NCBI GenBank assembly: GCA_051646925.1
Contig: JBOFDK010000048.1
Location: forward strand, 62,001-126,000
Origin: JBOFDK01 sp051646925
GTDB taxonomy: Bacteria > Bacillota > Clostridia > Lachnospirales > Cellulosilyticaceae
Reading direction: 5' to 3'
Length of the DNA stretch: 64,000 nt
The position numbers and the translations under genes were made by a program. The number at the start of each line of letters is the position of its first letter. The stretch's first letter is position 1. This document shows, in pieces, positions 55,472 through 63,189 of this stretch. The notes beneath the pieces are model-generated. The model did not search any database. It was not told the DNA's origin and saw only the letters and a program-made list of their open reading frames with translations.

Positions 55472-56203
55472 TTAATTCGTTTCATGTAAAGTAATTACTT
55501 TTGCATAGTTGCTGGATTTATCAATGATTAACATATGGTCTGTATCTAAGAGAATTATGCCGTCTTTTAAGCTTTGAGTTAGAGAAGTAAGTTTGTCGGT
55601 TGCAGTAACCATCAAATCGGTTAGTTGCTTTGAGATTATGTGTAATTTGGCAATGCGCTCGTCAAACTCTTTTGCATTGATAGATTCTTCCATGCAACTA
55701 AAAATAGCATCTACTAAAATGAAAAGAACCACAGTAATGACAACAGAAGTACCTGTACAGATAGTGTTTGAAGTGTTTTTAGAGAAGAAGGTTGACTTTA
55801 TTGCGTAACTAAAGACACGGGATGAAAAATAAATTGTAGGAACTCCTACGAAGAATTCACCAAATAAACAGACGAACCATGGGGACAAGATATTCTTTTT
55901 ATCTAAAGTATATTTACTTTCTCCCTTTATAAGTTCGGACAAAGAAGGTGAATTAGAGATGTTGGATATAATATCACAAAGTGTCGTCATAGCGTGATCC
56001 ATTTCCTGCAAACAAGAATATATAGGTTCGCATTTGACTGACCTACTAAGTTTTGGTATGAATAACTCAGGACCAAGTTCGTCAGCAAAATTATTCCACG
56101 CTATATGATAATTTTCAAAAAGATGAGTTATCTGTAATTCAAGTTTTAATAAATGTTGTTTTTTTCGAGAATTATCGGAATAAAAAAACTTGTTAAAAAT
56201 CAT
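55472..56203 (-). CDS. Paralogous membrane protein family, member E
   Basis: A 243-residue protein with AGGAGG 11 bp upstream. Conserved parts are LFENYHIAWNNFADELGP, IYSCLQEMDHAMTTLCDII, and the end LTSLTQSLKDGIILLDTDHMLIIDK. The closing Trp is Leu (ILLD). The core has two hydrophobic stretches, WFVCLFGEFFVGVPTIYF and VVITVVLFILVDAIFSCM. The C-terminal half shares LTSLTQSLKDG exactly with member D, pointing to duplication or conversion between these neighbours. Function unknown. Confidence 0.88.
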   Translation of the reverse strand: MIFNKFFYSDNSRKKQHLLKLELQITHLFENYHIAWNNFADELGPELFIPKLSRSVKCEPIYSCLQEMDHAMTTLCDIISNISNSPSLSELIKGESKYTLDKKNILSPWFVCLFGEFFVGVPTIYFSSRVFSYAIKSTFFSKNTSNTICTGTSVVITVVLFILVDAIFSCMEESINAKEFDERIAKLHIISKQLTDLMVTATDKLTSLTQSLKDGIILLDTDHMLIIDKSSNYAKVITLHETN

Positions 56204-56247
56204 AACAATATTTACCTCCTATGTTATTTTAATATGAAAAATGATAA

Positions 56248-57216
56248 TTAATTAAACTGATCTAATACAAATAAAGATGGAATAGAAGTCTTTTTATCTA
56301 TAAGAAGCATATGTTCGGAATCTAACCAAATAATACCGTCTTGTAAAGACTGGGTTATGCTTAGAAGTGCCGATGTTTCGGTTGTAATTATATGAGTTAG
56401 TAGTGTCAAGATGTGGGATGTTTGTTTTATACTATCTTCGAGGAGCTGGCTTACTATAAATTCTTCAACAAAACTCAATATAAAATCTGTCAAAAGTATA
56501 ATCATTGTTACGTTAGATATTGAAGACACAAGCTTAAACTCTTTAGACACAGGTTTAGTAATATTATCACGAATAGTATTATCACGAATAGTATTATCAC
56601 GAATAGTATTATTGTTAATATTATTATTAGGAAAAGACTTTAAACTAGCATTCAAAGCAGCATCATCAAACAAAATAGAAGAGTGAGGAAAATCAGGAGC
56701 ATTAGGAGCATGACGATTAAAATGCACAGAAGGAGCAGTATGATTTAAATTAGAATTTAGTTGGGATATAGAAGATAATGATAAGTTAGGCCGATAGTAG
56801 ACATGCGGAACGAAGAAGTTGTTACAAAGAAGTTTAAATGCAAGAAATCCAACGATTGAGTCACCCAAAGAAACAATGCTTTTTAATAAATACTCAGTGA
56901 AATAAAGGTTTACAAACTTCAGTGATGCATCAGATTTATTTAATAAATTTGGCAAATGTATGCTATAGAATATATTATTTATAGTGTTACAGAGTGCAGT
57001 TGAAGCTTTATCTATTTCGGATAAACAACTTTGTAAGGTGTGGGTTGATATTGTAAAATGTAATTTTGGAACTGTAGATGTAGGACCGAGTTGAGTGCAA
57101 AAATTATTCCAGGCTACTCGATAATTATCAAATAATGTTATTAGTTTTATTTCTAAAGTTTTTAAGTATTTTCTTTTTTCATGATTTTTTGAAAAAAACA
57201 AGTAATTAAATATCAT
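56248..57216 (-). CDS. Paralogous membrane protein family, member F (longest, with repeat insertion)
   Basis: A 322-residue protein, first gene of the six-gene unit F-E-D-C-B-A and directly behind a family promoter. Conserved parts are LFDNYRVAWNNFCTQLGP, LQSCLSEIDKAS, and ITQSLQDGIIWLDSEHMLLIDKK. The loop between the two hydrophobic stretches is expanded by about 70 Asn/Ser/His-rich residues and includes three copies of a five-residue repeat (DNTIR). AAGGAG lies 8 bp upstream. Function unknown. Confidence 0.88.
   Translation of the reverse strand: MIFNYLFFSKNHEKRKYLKTLEIKLITLFDNYRVAWNNFCTQLGPTSTVPKLHFTISTHTLQSCLSEIDKASTALCNTINNIFYSIHLPNLLNKSDASLKFVNLYFTEYLLKSIVSLGDSIVGFLAFKLLCNNFFVPHVYYRPNLSLSSISQLNSNLNHTAPSVHFNRHAPNAPDFPHSSILFDDAALNASLKSFPNNNINNNTIRDNTIRDNTIRDNITKPVSKEFKLVSSISNVTMIILLTDFILSFVEEFIVSQLLEDSIKQTSHILTLLTHIITTETSALLSITQSLQDGIIWLDSEHMLLIDKKTSIPSLFVLDQFN
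56563..56607 (-). repeat. 15-bp tandem repeat (three copies) inside member F
   Basis: Three perfect copies of ATTATCACGAATAGT (plus-strand reading) code for repeated DNTIR. The unit is a multiple of three, so copy-number change would keep the frame and alter only the loop length. Confidence 0.95.
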
Positions 57217-57266
57217 AATAGATACTCCTTTTTGAGGATAATAAAATGAAATAAATAATATGGTAT

Positions 57267-57296
57267 ATAGTATGCATATAGAGTAGATTTGGTGAC
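57267..57296 (-). promoter_or_regulatory. Family promoter before member F
   Basis: On the minus strand GTCACC (57296-57291), an 18-bp spacer, then TACTAT (57272-57267) within TGCATACTATATAC. The same -10 context, TGCATACTATATAC, occurs before member H, and related -35 words occur before H, I and J. Confidence 0.6.
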
Positions 57297-57298
57297 AT

Positions 57299-57352
57299 AT
57301 AAAAATAAAAAACTACCATTTTTATAAAAATAAAGATGGTAGTTTTTTATTT
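57299..57352. terminator. Terminator after member G
   Basis: AAAAATAAAAAACTACCAT pairs with ATGGTAGTTTTTTATTTTT. On the minus strand it starts at the stop codon of member G and ends in a T run, so it closes the H-G unit just before the promoter of the F-A unit. Confidence 0.88.
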
Positions 57353-58246
57353 TTATACAGTGGCGATTTCGTCAATTGATACTAGTGTAGACGTAAAAGA
57401 ATGTCTATTCGATTCATCATCATTAGGGTTTTTAGATAGCAAAATTACATTAGAGTTGTCTATCCAAATTACACCATCTATTAGTGATTGTGATAAAGTT
57501 TGAATTTTTAAAGTCTCTTTAATCATAGTCTCTGATAATTCAGACAATACATATTCTAGCTGCTTAATATTATTAGATATTGATATATTCGAAACAAGAC
57601 CATCTATTGCAGAAAATATAAAGTCAACTAAAAGAACAACAAATGCTGTGCTTACAATAGTAGTGCACATGTCTAATGTGCCGAGTGAAGATAAAGGCAA
57701 AGAAATCTCTGTTTGTTTGCTCAAATTTACAAAAGGTGCTGCTGTTTTACTTGATGAAAAACTACTATCAATTGCCCGTCTATAATTAGCTGCTACGGCT
57801 GGAGGAAGTGAGGTGCTGTGAAGAACTCCAGATAAATAGAAAGCGCGAAAAGCATTAAATGTAGCCATAGCAGCTAGAGCATCACCCGAAAGTGATAGCA
57901 TAGTCGATATAAAGCGCACAAGTTCTACATCTAACATATGAATAGTAGAAAAATGCCGGTATGGTAAAGAGAATAATTCCGATGCTCCAGCATTCAAAGC
58001 TAGAGCAGTTATTGATTGGTAGAATATAATTGCAGCATGCTCCATTTCTGCTATACACTGATAAATAGAAAAGTTGCGTATTGAAAGAGTTAATTTTGGA
58101 ATAGTATTGGGAGGACCAATTAAGTCGCAAAGCTTATTCCATGAGAAATAATAGTTATCAAAAAGGGCAAAAATTTGTGCTTCTATTTTTTGTAAATGTT
58201 TTTCTTTTTCTTTGAGATGAGGATATAGTAAATAATTAAATAGCAT
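57353..58246 (-). CDS. Paralogous membrane protein family, member G
   Basis: A 297-residue protein with AAGGAG 8 bp upstream. It is most like member H: both begin LFNYL-YPHLKEKE and share SWN in place of AWN, an enlarged Ser/Thr/Ala-rich loop (SSFSSSKTAAPF versus ESFSTTTSAAPF) and QLEYVLS. Conserved parts are LFDNYYFSWNKLC, IGPPNTIPKLTLSI and SQSLIDGVIWIDNSNVILL. The His of the closing motif is Asn here (NSNV), the only member without it. It is 30 bp behind member H. Function unknown. Confidence 0.88.
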   Translation of the reverse strand: MLFNYLLYPHLKEKEKHLQKIEAQIFALFDNYYFSWNKLCDLIGPPNTIPKLTLSIRNFSIYQCIAEMEHAAIIFYQSITALALNAGASELFSLPYRHFSTIHMLDVELVRFISTMLSLSGDALAAMATFNAFRAFYLSGVLHSTSLPPAVAANYRRAIDSSFSSSKTAAPFVNLSKQTEISLPLSSLGTLDMCTTIVSTAFVVLLVDFIFSAIDGLVSNISISNNIKQLEYVLSELSETMIKETLKIQTLSQSLIDGVIWIDNSNVILLSKNPNDDESNRHSFTSTLVSIDEIATV

Positions 58247-58276
58247 AGTAAATGCTCCTTATAAAAAATAATAAAA

Positions 58277-59158
58277 TTATAGATTGTTGAATTCTTCAAG
58301 TGATAATATTTTAGGTGCAATAATATCAAATGGTTCCTTAGGTAGTATAATCAGATGAGAGTCATCTAACCAAGCTACACCATCTTTTAGTGTTTGAGTT
58401 AAATTTTGAATTTTCAAAGTCTCTTTGGTCATAACACTTGATAAATTTGATAATACATATTCTAGCTGCTGAATATGAGTAGAGCAAAAATTATCCATAA
58501 AAAACCCGTCTATTAAAGAAAAAATAAGGTCTACTAAAAGAACAATAACTGCCGTTTGTACAATAGTAACATGCGTGATTGAACTTGGCGTATGTGTGCC
58601 AGCCTCTGCAATAGGTGTTACTATTTTAGGGTTCTTCATTATAAAAGGTGCTGCTGAAGTTGTTGTTGAAAAACTCTCATCGATTAAAGAAGAGAAAGTG
58701 GATGATACTGTTGGCGGAAGCGTGACTTTAGTACTTATTAGAGATAACAAATTAGCGCGAATACTCTTAAATGTAGCAATAGCAATTAGAAAGTCAGATG
58801 CCAATATTGTGGCATTTTTGATAGAGTTTGCAAATTTTAGGTTTAACATTGAAATATTTGCATATTTATGGGGTTCTAAATCTAATAACTCGGATAAGTC
58901 AGCCTCCTCCGATATAGTGGTTATTTTTTTGTGGTATTGGTTTGCAGCAGCCTCTATTTCTGCTAAACAATCGTAAATAGAAGCGGAGTGTATTGAAAGA
59001 TTTAATTTTGGAATGGAATGAGTAGGACCAAGTTGGTCACAAAAATTGTTCCAAGATAAACGATAATTATCAAATAGGGTAAAAATTTGCTTTTCTAGTT
59101 TTTGAAAATATTGTTCCTTTTCTTTTAGGTGTGGATAAATCAAATAATTAAATAACAT
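58277..59158 (-). CDS. Paralogous membrane protein family, member H
   Basis: A 293-residue protein with AAAGGAG 8-9 bp upstream, first gene of the two-gene unit H-G. Conserved parts are LFDNYRLSWNNFCDQLGP, IYDCLAEIEAAA, ETLKIQNLTQTLKDGVAWLDDSHLIILPK and a closing SLEEFN. The hydrophobic stretches are ATILASDFLIAIATF and VQTAVIVLLVDLIFSLI, with a Thr/Ser/Pro-rich loop of about 70 residues between them. Function unknown. Confidence 0.88.
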   Translation of the reverse strand: MLFNYLIYPHLKEKEQYFQKLEKQIFTLFDNYRLSWNNFCDQLGPTHSIPKLNLSIHSASIYDCLAEIEAAANQYHKKITTISEEADLSELLDLEPHKYANISMLNLKFANSIKNATILASDFLIAIATFKSIRANLLSLISTKVTLPPTVSSTFSSLIDESFSTTTSAAPFIMKNPKIVTPIAEAGTHTPSSITHVTIVQTAVIVLLVDLIFSLIDGFFMDNFCSTHIQQLEYVLSNLSSVMTKETLKIQNLTQTLKDGVAWLDDSHLIILPKEPFDIIAPKILSLEEFNNL

Positions 59159-59190
59159 AAAATCATACTCCTTTTTTTGTAGTTTGTATA

Positions 59191-59219
59191 TAGTATGCAG
59201 AGATTGAAAAAATGTTACT
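59191..59219 (-). promoter_or_regulatory. Family promoter before member H
   Basis: On the minus strand GTAACA (59219-59214), a 17-bp spacer, then TACTAT (59196-59191) in TGCATACTATATAC. It is divergent from rfbB, whose own promoter I cannot place with confidence. Confidence 0.6.
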
Positions 59220-59305
59220 ATTTTAGTGGTTTTTTTTAAAAAATTATAATAATATAAAGATATTGTATTTGAAATAATAAAAATGTATATAGAAGGGAAG
59301 TAATT

Positions 59306-60325
59306 ATGAAAGTATTAGTGACAGGTGCAGCGGGATTTATAGGTGGAAATTTTGTGCATTATATGTTAAAGATGCATCCTAAATATAAAATTATAGGACT
59401 TGACTTGTTGACATATGCAGGGAATATGGAAACTTTAAAAGATGTAGTAGATAATCCGAATTTTATATTTTATAAGGCGGATATTGCAGATAGCATAGAA
59501 ATAGATAGAATTTTTGATTTGGAGAGGCCTGATATAGTAGTTAACTTTGCAGCAGAATCTCATGTTGATAGGTCGATTACAAATCCTGGGTTATTTCTTA
59601 GAACTAATATAATAGGAACACAGGTGCTTATGGATGCAAGTCGTAAATATGATGTTCGGCGTTATCACCAAGTATCGACAGATGAAGTGTATGGAGATTT
59701 ACCACTAGATAGACCTGATTTGTTTTTTACAGAAGAAACACCTATTCATACATCTTCTCCGTACTCAGCTTCAAAAGCTTCAGCAGATTTACTTGTCCAA
59801 GCTTATCATAGAACGTTTGGTTTACCTATGACAATTTCTAGATGCTCAAATAATTATGGACCATATCATTTTCCAGAAAAACTTATACCTCTTATTATAT
59901 CTCGCGCGTTAGCAGATGAAAAACTACCGGTATATGGAACAGGAGAAAATGTACGTGATTGGCTATATGTAGAAGACCACTGCGCAGCTATAGATATTAT
60001 TATTCATAATGGAAAAAATGGCGAAGTGTATAACGTAGGTGGTCATAATGAAAAAACAAATTTGGAAGTAGTAAAGACTATATTAAAAGAACTAGAAAAA
60101 CCAGAAGAACTTATAACTTATGTAGGGGATAGATTAGGTCATGATATGAGATATGCTATAGACCCATCTAAAATGATGAATGAACTTGGATGGGAACCTA
60201 CTATTAAGTTTGAAGATGGTATAAAACAAACAATTAAATGGTACTTAGATAATAAAGAGTGGTGGGAAAATATACTTAGTGGTGAATATCAAGAGTACTA
60301 TAAAAAAATGTATAGAAATAGATAG
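59306..60325 (+). CDS. rfbB: dTDP-glucose 4,6-dehydratase
   Basis: A 339-residue RmlB protein: VTGAAGFIGGNFVHYML nucleotide loop, FAAESHVDRSI, STDEVYGDLP, and the catalytic YSASKAS near residue 155, then RCSNNYGPYHFPEKLIPL and NVGGHNEKTNLEVV. It converts dTDP-glucose, made by RfbA, to the 4-keto-6-deoxy sugar. The AGAAGGGAAG ribosome site lies 7-8 bp upstream. It is a single-gene unit set between paralogue members H and I, both on the other strand, about 45 kb from rfbA. Confidence 0.95.
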   Translation: MKVLVTGAAGFIGGNFVHYMLKMHPKYKIIGLDLLTYAGNMETLKDVVDNPNFIFYKADIADSIEIDRIFDLERPDIVVNFAAESHVDRSITNPGLFLRTNIIGTQVLMDASRKYDVRRYHQVSTDEVYGDLPLDRPDLFFTEETPIHTSSPYSASKASADLLVQAYHRTFGLPMTISRCSNNYGPYHFPEKLIPLIISRALADEKLPVYGTGENVRDWLYVEDHCAAIDIIIHNGKNGEVYNVGGHNEKTNLEVVKTILKELEKPEELITYVGDRLGHDMRYAIDPSKMMNELGWEPTIKFEDGIKQTIKWYLDNKEWWENILSGEYQEYYKKMYRNR

Positions 60326-60330
60326 AAAAA

Positions 60331-60372
60331 ACATTCGGTATCATTTATATAAAAATAAATGATACCGAATGT
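60331..60372. terminator. Bidirectional terminator between rfbB and member I
   Basis: ACATTCGGTATCATTTAT pairs with ATAAATGATACCGAATGT with a loop of AAAA-type bases. The stem sequence is the same as in the hairpin at 62260-62299 after rfbD. Confidence 0.92.
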
Positions 60373-60384
60373 TAGTATTTTTTA

Positions 60385-61191
60385 TTATGAATCAAATTCT
60401 TCTAATGATATTACAGAATGATTTAAATGTTTTTTATCTATGAGCATCATATGAGATTCATCTAACCAAATGAAACCATCTTTTAATTTTTGTGTTAAAT
60501 GTATAACTGAGTTCGTTTCTTTTGTCATAATATCTGATATTTCTCCTATAATGTGCTGTAGGTGTGCAATATGATTATCTAATTGGCTGCCTTCAGAATT
60601 GTATTCTAGAATGCTGAATATAAGGTCTACCAAAAGAACAACAGCTATTGTAGTTCCGACAACAACACCTTTTTGGAACGTGGTCAAGTTAGAAAAAGGT
60701 ATTCTTGGAATGGATGAGTTAAGAACATTCGATACGTCATTAAGAAGTGGTGCTGAAGCATTTAAAGCTCCACTATTAGCCAATCGTAGTAGTAAAAAAT
60801 GACGAGTCAAGTAAAATGTAATAGTAGCTATGATATTTTCAGTTATGAAAGAAAGACCTGCAGCTGCAATTTTTGCTAACGAAAGATTTAAAGTTTGGAA
60901 ATTAATTGAAGGGTTGCGTATAATTTCAGACAAGTCTAGTTTAGAAGATAAATTTTCTACTGTATTACAGAGAACTTTTACAGCATTATCCATTTCATCT
61001 AGACATGCATATATTGAATCGGATTTAATTGATAAATTTAATCTTGGTAAATTACTACTAGGACCAAGTTGTGTACACAAATCATTCCATGCTATATGAT
61101 AATTTTCAAAAAGAGATGTTATGGTTGCTTCAAGTTCTTTTGCGTATTTTTCTTTCTTGCGAACACCTGAAAAAAATAAATTAAATATCAT
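60385..61191 (-). CDS. Paralogous membrane protein family, member I
   Basis: A 268-residue protein with AAAGGAG about 9 bp upstream. By eye it is about two-thirds identical to member J, the closest pair in the family. Conserved parts are LFENYHIAWNDLCTQLGP, SIYACLDEMDNA, the end LTQKLKDGFIWLDESHMMLIDKK and SLEEFDS. Hydrophobic stretches are FITENIIATITFYLTRHFLL and VVVGTTIAVVLLVDLIFSIL. It lies convergent to rfbB, sharing its terminator, and has its own promoter. Function unknown. Confidence 0.88.
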   Translation of the reverse strand: MIFNLFFSGVRKKEKYAKELEATITSLFENYHIAWNDLCTQLGPSSNLPRLNLSIKSDSIYACLDEMDNAVKVLCNTVENLSSKLDLSEIIRNPSINFQTLNLSLAKIAAAGLSFITENIIATITFYLTRHFLLLRLANSGALNASAPLLNDVSNVLNSSIPRIPFSNLTTFQKGVVVGTTIAVVLLVDLIFSILEYNSEGSQLDNHIAHLQHIIGEISDIMTKETNSVIHLTQKLKDGFIWLDESHMMLIDKKHLNHSVISLEEFDS

Positions 61192-61231
61192 TACGTATTG
61201 CTCCTTTTTTGTTTTGGATTTTTCGTATGCT

Positions 61232-61267
61232 TATAAAAAATATAAAAAGTATAAAAAGTATAAAAAT
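61232..61267 (-). repeat. 9-bp tandem repeat in the leader of member I
   Basis: Four adjacent copies of TATAAAAAG (plus-strand reading; the first and last copies differ at the final base) lie between the promoter and ribosome site of member I. Member J lacks the array at the same place. Confidence 0.85.
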
Positions 61268-61280
61268 ATACGAATGATAT

Positions 61281-61310
61281 ATAATATTCAGTTAGTAGTA
61301 AATGTGTTAC
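61281..61310 (-). promoter_or_regulatory. Family promoter before member I
   Basis: On the minus strand GTAACA (61310-61305), an 18-bp spacer, TATTAT (61286-61281). The surrounding bases, AAAGTGT, CACATTTACTACTAA and TATATATCATTC, are shared in order with the promoter of member J. Confidence 0.6.
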
Positions 61311-61364
61311 ACTTTATACGCTTTAAAAAAAAATAAAAGTTAAAAATAAATGATAGTTTTATGT

Positions 61365-61393
61365 TTGACGTAATAAAATGTATATATATATAT
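61365..61393 (+). promoter_or_regulatory. Promoter of rfbD with a TA run as -10 region
   Basis: TTGACG at 61365-61370 and, 17 bp on, TATATA at 61388-61393. The -10 region lies within a pure TA run, so the exact -10 and start point are not fixed. Confidence 0.5.
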
Positions 61394-61404
61394 ATATATA
61401 TATA
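61381..61404 (+). repeat. (TA)12 dinucleotide run before rfbD
   Basis: Twelve uninterrupted TA units begin 10 bp after the -35 box and end at the ribosome site GAAAGGA of rfbD. Gain or loss of units would move the -10 box relative to the start codon. Confidence 0.95.
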
Positions 61405-61418
61405 GAAAGGAAATAAAT

Positions 61419-62255
61419 ATGAAAGTATTAGTAACAGGATATAATGGTCAGTTGGGCTATGACGTAGTAAAAGAGTTGGAGAGAAATAATATAGAGTGCA
61501 TAGGTGTTGGCAGAGATGTTTTTGATTTGCAAGATGAAGAGGGATTAAAGTCGTATGTAAGGGCTTATAATCCTGATGTAGTAGTGCACTGCGCAGCGTA
61601 TACAGCAGTAGATAAGGCGGAAGATGAATGTGAAATATGCTATGACGTAAATGTTAAAGGTTCAACGTATTTGGCTGAAGTATGCTTGGAAATTGGTGCG
61701 AAAATAATGTATATTAGTACAGATTATGTGTATAACGGGGAAGGTAATAAACCTTTTTGTCCTAATGAAGCAGGTGGTGCAAAAAATCAATACGGAGCAA
61801 CTAAGTATGCAGGAGAGTTAGCTATTCAAAAAATTATAAATGAATGTTTTATCGTTCGTGTATCATGGGTGTTTGGGCGTAATGGCAATAATTTTGTAGA
61901 AACAATGAAAAGACTAGGGGAAACGCGTGATAGCTTAAATATAATTAACGATCAAATTGGGTCGCCAACTTATACGGTGGATTTGGCTGTGTTAATAGTT
62001 CAGATGATTCAAACTGATAAATATGGAATATATAATGCAAGTAACGAAGGGTTTTGTAGTTGGTATGATTTTGCGAAAGAAATTTTTGCGCAGCTAGGAT
62101 ATGAAACAAAGGTAAATCCGATTAGTACATCTGAGTATCCAACACGAGCAGTTCGTCCATTGAATTCAAGAATGTCGAAGACGTGTTTGGATGAAGCGGG
62201 ATTTTATAGATTACCGACATGGCAAGATGCGCTAAAAAGGTATATAAGAATTTAA
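61419..62255 (+). CDS. rfbD: dTDP-4-dehydrorhamnose reductase
   Basis: A 278-residue RmlD protein: VTGYNGQLGYDVVKEL nucleotide loop, VHCAAYTAVDKAEDE, STDYVYNGEGNKP, and catalytic YGATKYAGE near residue 128, then VSWVFGRNGNNFVETM. It performs the last step to dTDP-L-rhamnose. The 3,5-epimerase RfbC, which must act before it, is not in this window. It is a single-gene unit between paralogue members I and J. The ribosome site is AAAGGA, 7-8 bp from the ATG. Confidence 0.95.
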   Translation: MKVLVTGYNGQLGYDVVKELERNNIECIGVGRDVFDLQDEEGLKSYVRAYNPDVVVHCAAYTAVDKAEDECEICYDVNVKGSTYLAEVCLEIGAKIMYISTDYVYNGEGNKPFCPNEAGGAKNQYGATKYAGELAIQKIINECFIVRVSWVFGRNGNNFVETMKRLGETRDSLNIINDQIGSPTYTVDLAVLIVQMIQTDKYGIYNASNEGFCSWYDFAKEIFAQLGYETKVNPISTSEYPTRAVRPLNSRMSKTCLDEAGFYRLPTWQDALKRYIRI

Positions 62256-62259
62256 AAAA

Positions 62260-62299
62260 ACATTCGGTATCATTTATATAAAAAAATGATACCGAATGT
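62260..62299. terminator. Bidirectional terminator between rfbD and member J
   Basis: ACATTCGGTATCATTT pairs with AAATGATACCGAATGT. It has the same stem as the hairpin at 60331-60372, with a slightly shorter loop, and flanking A and T runs on both sides. Confidence 0.92.
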
Positions 62300-62308
62300 T
62301 TTTATTTT

Positions 62309-63118
62309 TTAATATGCATTAAATTCTTCTAATGATATTATAGAATGATTTGAATTCTCTTTATCTATGAGTATCATATGAGATGAATCTAACCAAATGA
62401 AACCATCTTTTAATTTTTGTGTTAAATTCGTAATTGATTTCGTTTCTTTTATCATAATATCTGATATTTCTCCTATAATGTGTTGTAGGTGTGCAATATG
62501 ATTATCTACTATGCTGTATTCAGCACCGGCTTCTATAATGCTGAGTACAAGGTCCATCAAAAGAACAACAACTGCTGTAGTTCCGATAACAATACCGTTT
62601 TGTAACGTAGTCAATCGAGCAAAAGGTACTGTTGAAATGGATGACTGAACTACCTGAGCTACTTCACCAAGAAGTGGTGTTGAACCCGCTAAAACTCCAG
62701 TATTCATCAATCGTATTAGTAAAAAATGACGAGTCAAATAAAATACAATGATACCTATTGAAGCTTCACTTATTAAAGAAACACCTGAAATTGCAATTTG
62801 TGCTAACAAAAGATTTAAACATTCGAAATCAATTGAAGGATTGCGTGCAATTTCAGACAAGTCTAGTTTAGAAGATACATTTTCTACTGTAGTACAGAGA
62901 GTTTTTATAGCAGCATCCATTTCATCTAGACATGCATATATTGAATCGGATTTAATTGATAAATTTAATTTTGGTAAATTACTACTAGAACCAAGTTGGT
63001 CACAAAAATTATTCCATGCTATATGATAATTTTCAAAAAGAGATATTATGGTTGCTTCAAGTTCTGCTGCATATTTGTTTTTTTTGCTAAGACCTGAAAA
63101 AAATAAATTAAATATCAT
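62309..63118 (-). CDS. Paralogous membrane protein family, member J
   Basis: A 269-residue protein with AAAGGAG about 9 bp upstream, in the same context (GGAGCAATACGTA) as member I. Conserved parts are LFENYHIAWNNFCDQLG, SIYACLDEMDAA, LTQKLKDGFIWLDSSHMILIDKE and SLEEFN. The usual LGP is LGS. Hydrophobic stretches are ISEASIGIIVFYLTRHFLL and IVIGTTAVVVLLMDLVLSII. Between them lies a loop of about 45 residues that differs most from member I. Function unknown. Confidence 0.88.
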   Translation of the reverse strand: MIFNLFFSGLSKKNKYAAELEATIISLFENYHIAWNNFCDQLGSSSNLPKLNLSIKSDSIYACLDEMDAAIKTLCTTVENVSSKLDLSEIARNPSIDFECLNLLLAQIAISGVSLISEASIGIIVFYLTRHFLLIRLMNTGVLAGSTPLLGEVAQVVQSSISTVPFARLTTLQNGIVIGTTAVVVLLMDLVLSIIEAGAEYSIVDNHIAHLQHIIGEISDIMIKETKSITNLTQKLKDGFIWLDSSHMILIDKENSNHSIISLEEFNAY

Positions 63119-63189
63119 TACGTATTGCTCCTTTTTTGTTTTTGATTTTCTACATAATTATAAAACGTATACAAATGTAGGAATGATAT

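Noticed and set aside
56563..56607. Possible CRISPR-like repeats
   Set aside because: Three 15-bp units lie head to tail without spacers inside a coding sequence, so it is a coding minisatellite.
58575..58976. 133-residue plus-strand frame inside member H
   Set aside because: It is antisense to a well-supported family member, lacks a ribosome site, and similar shadows appear in most paralogues because the coding bias is shared.
61121..61336. Plus-strand 71-residue frame over the promoter of member I
   Set aside because: Its second half is the translated 9-bp repeat (KKYKKYKKYK), and it overlaps the conserved promoter and the start of member I.
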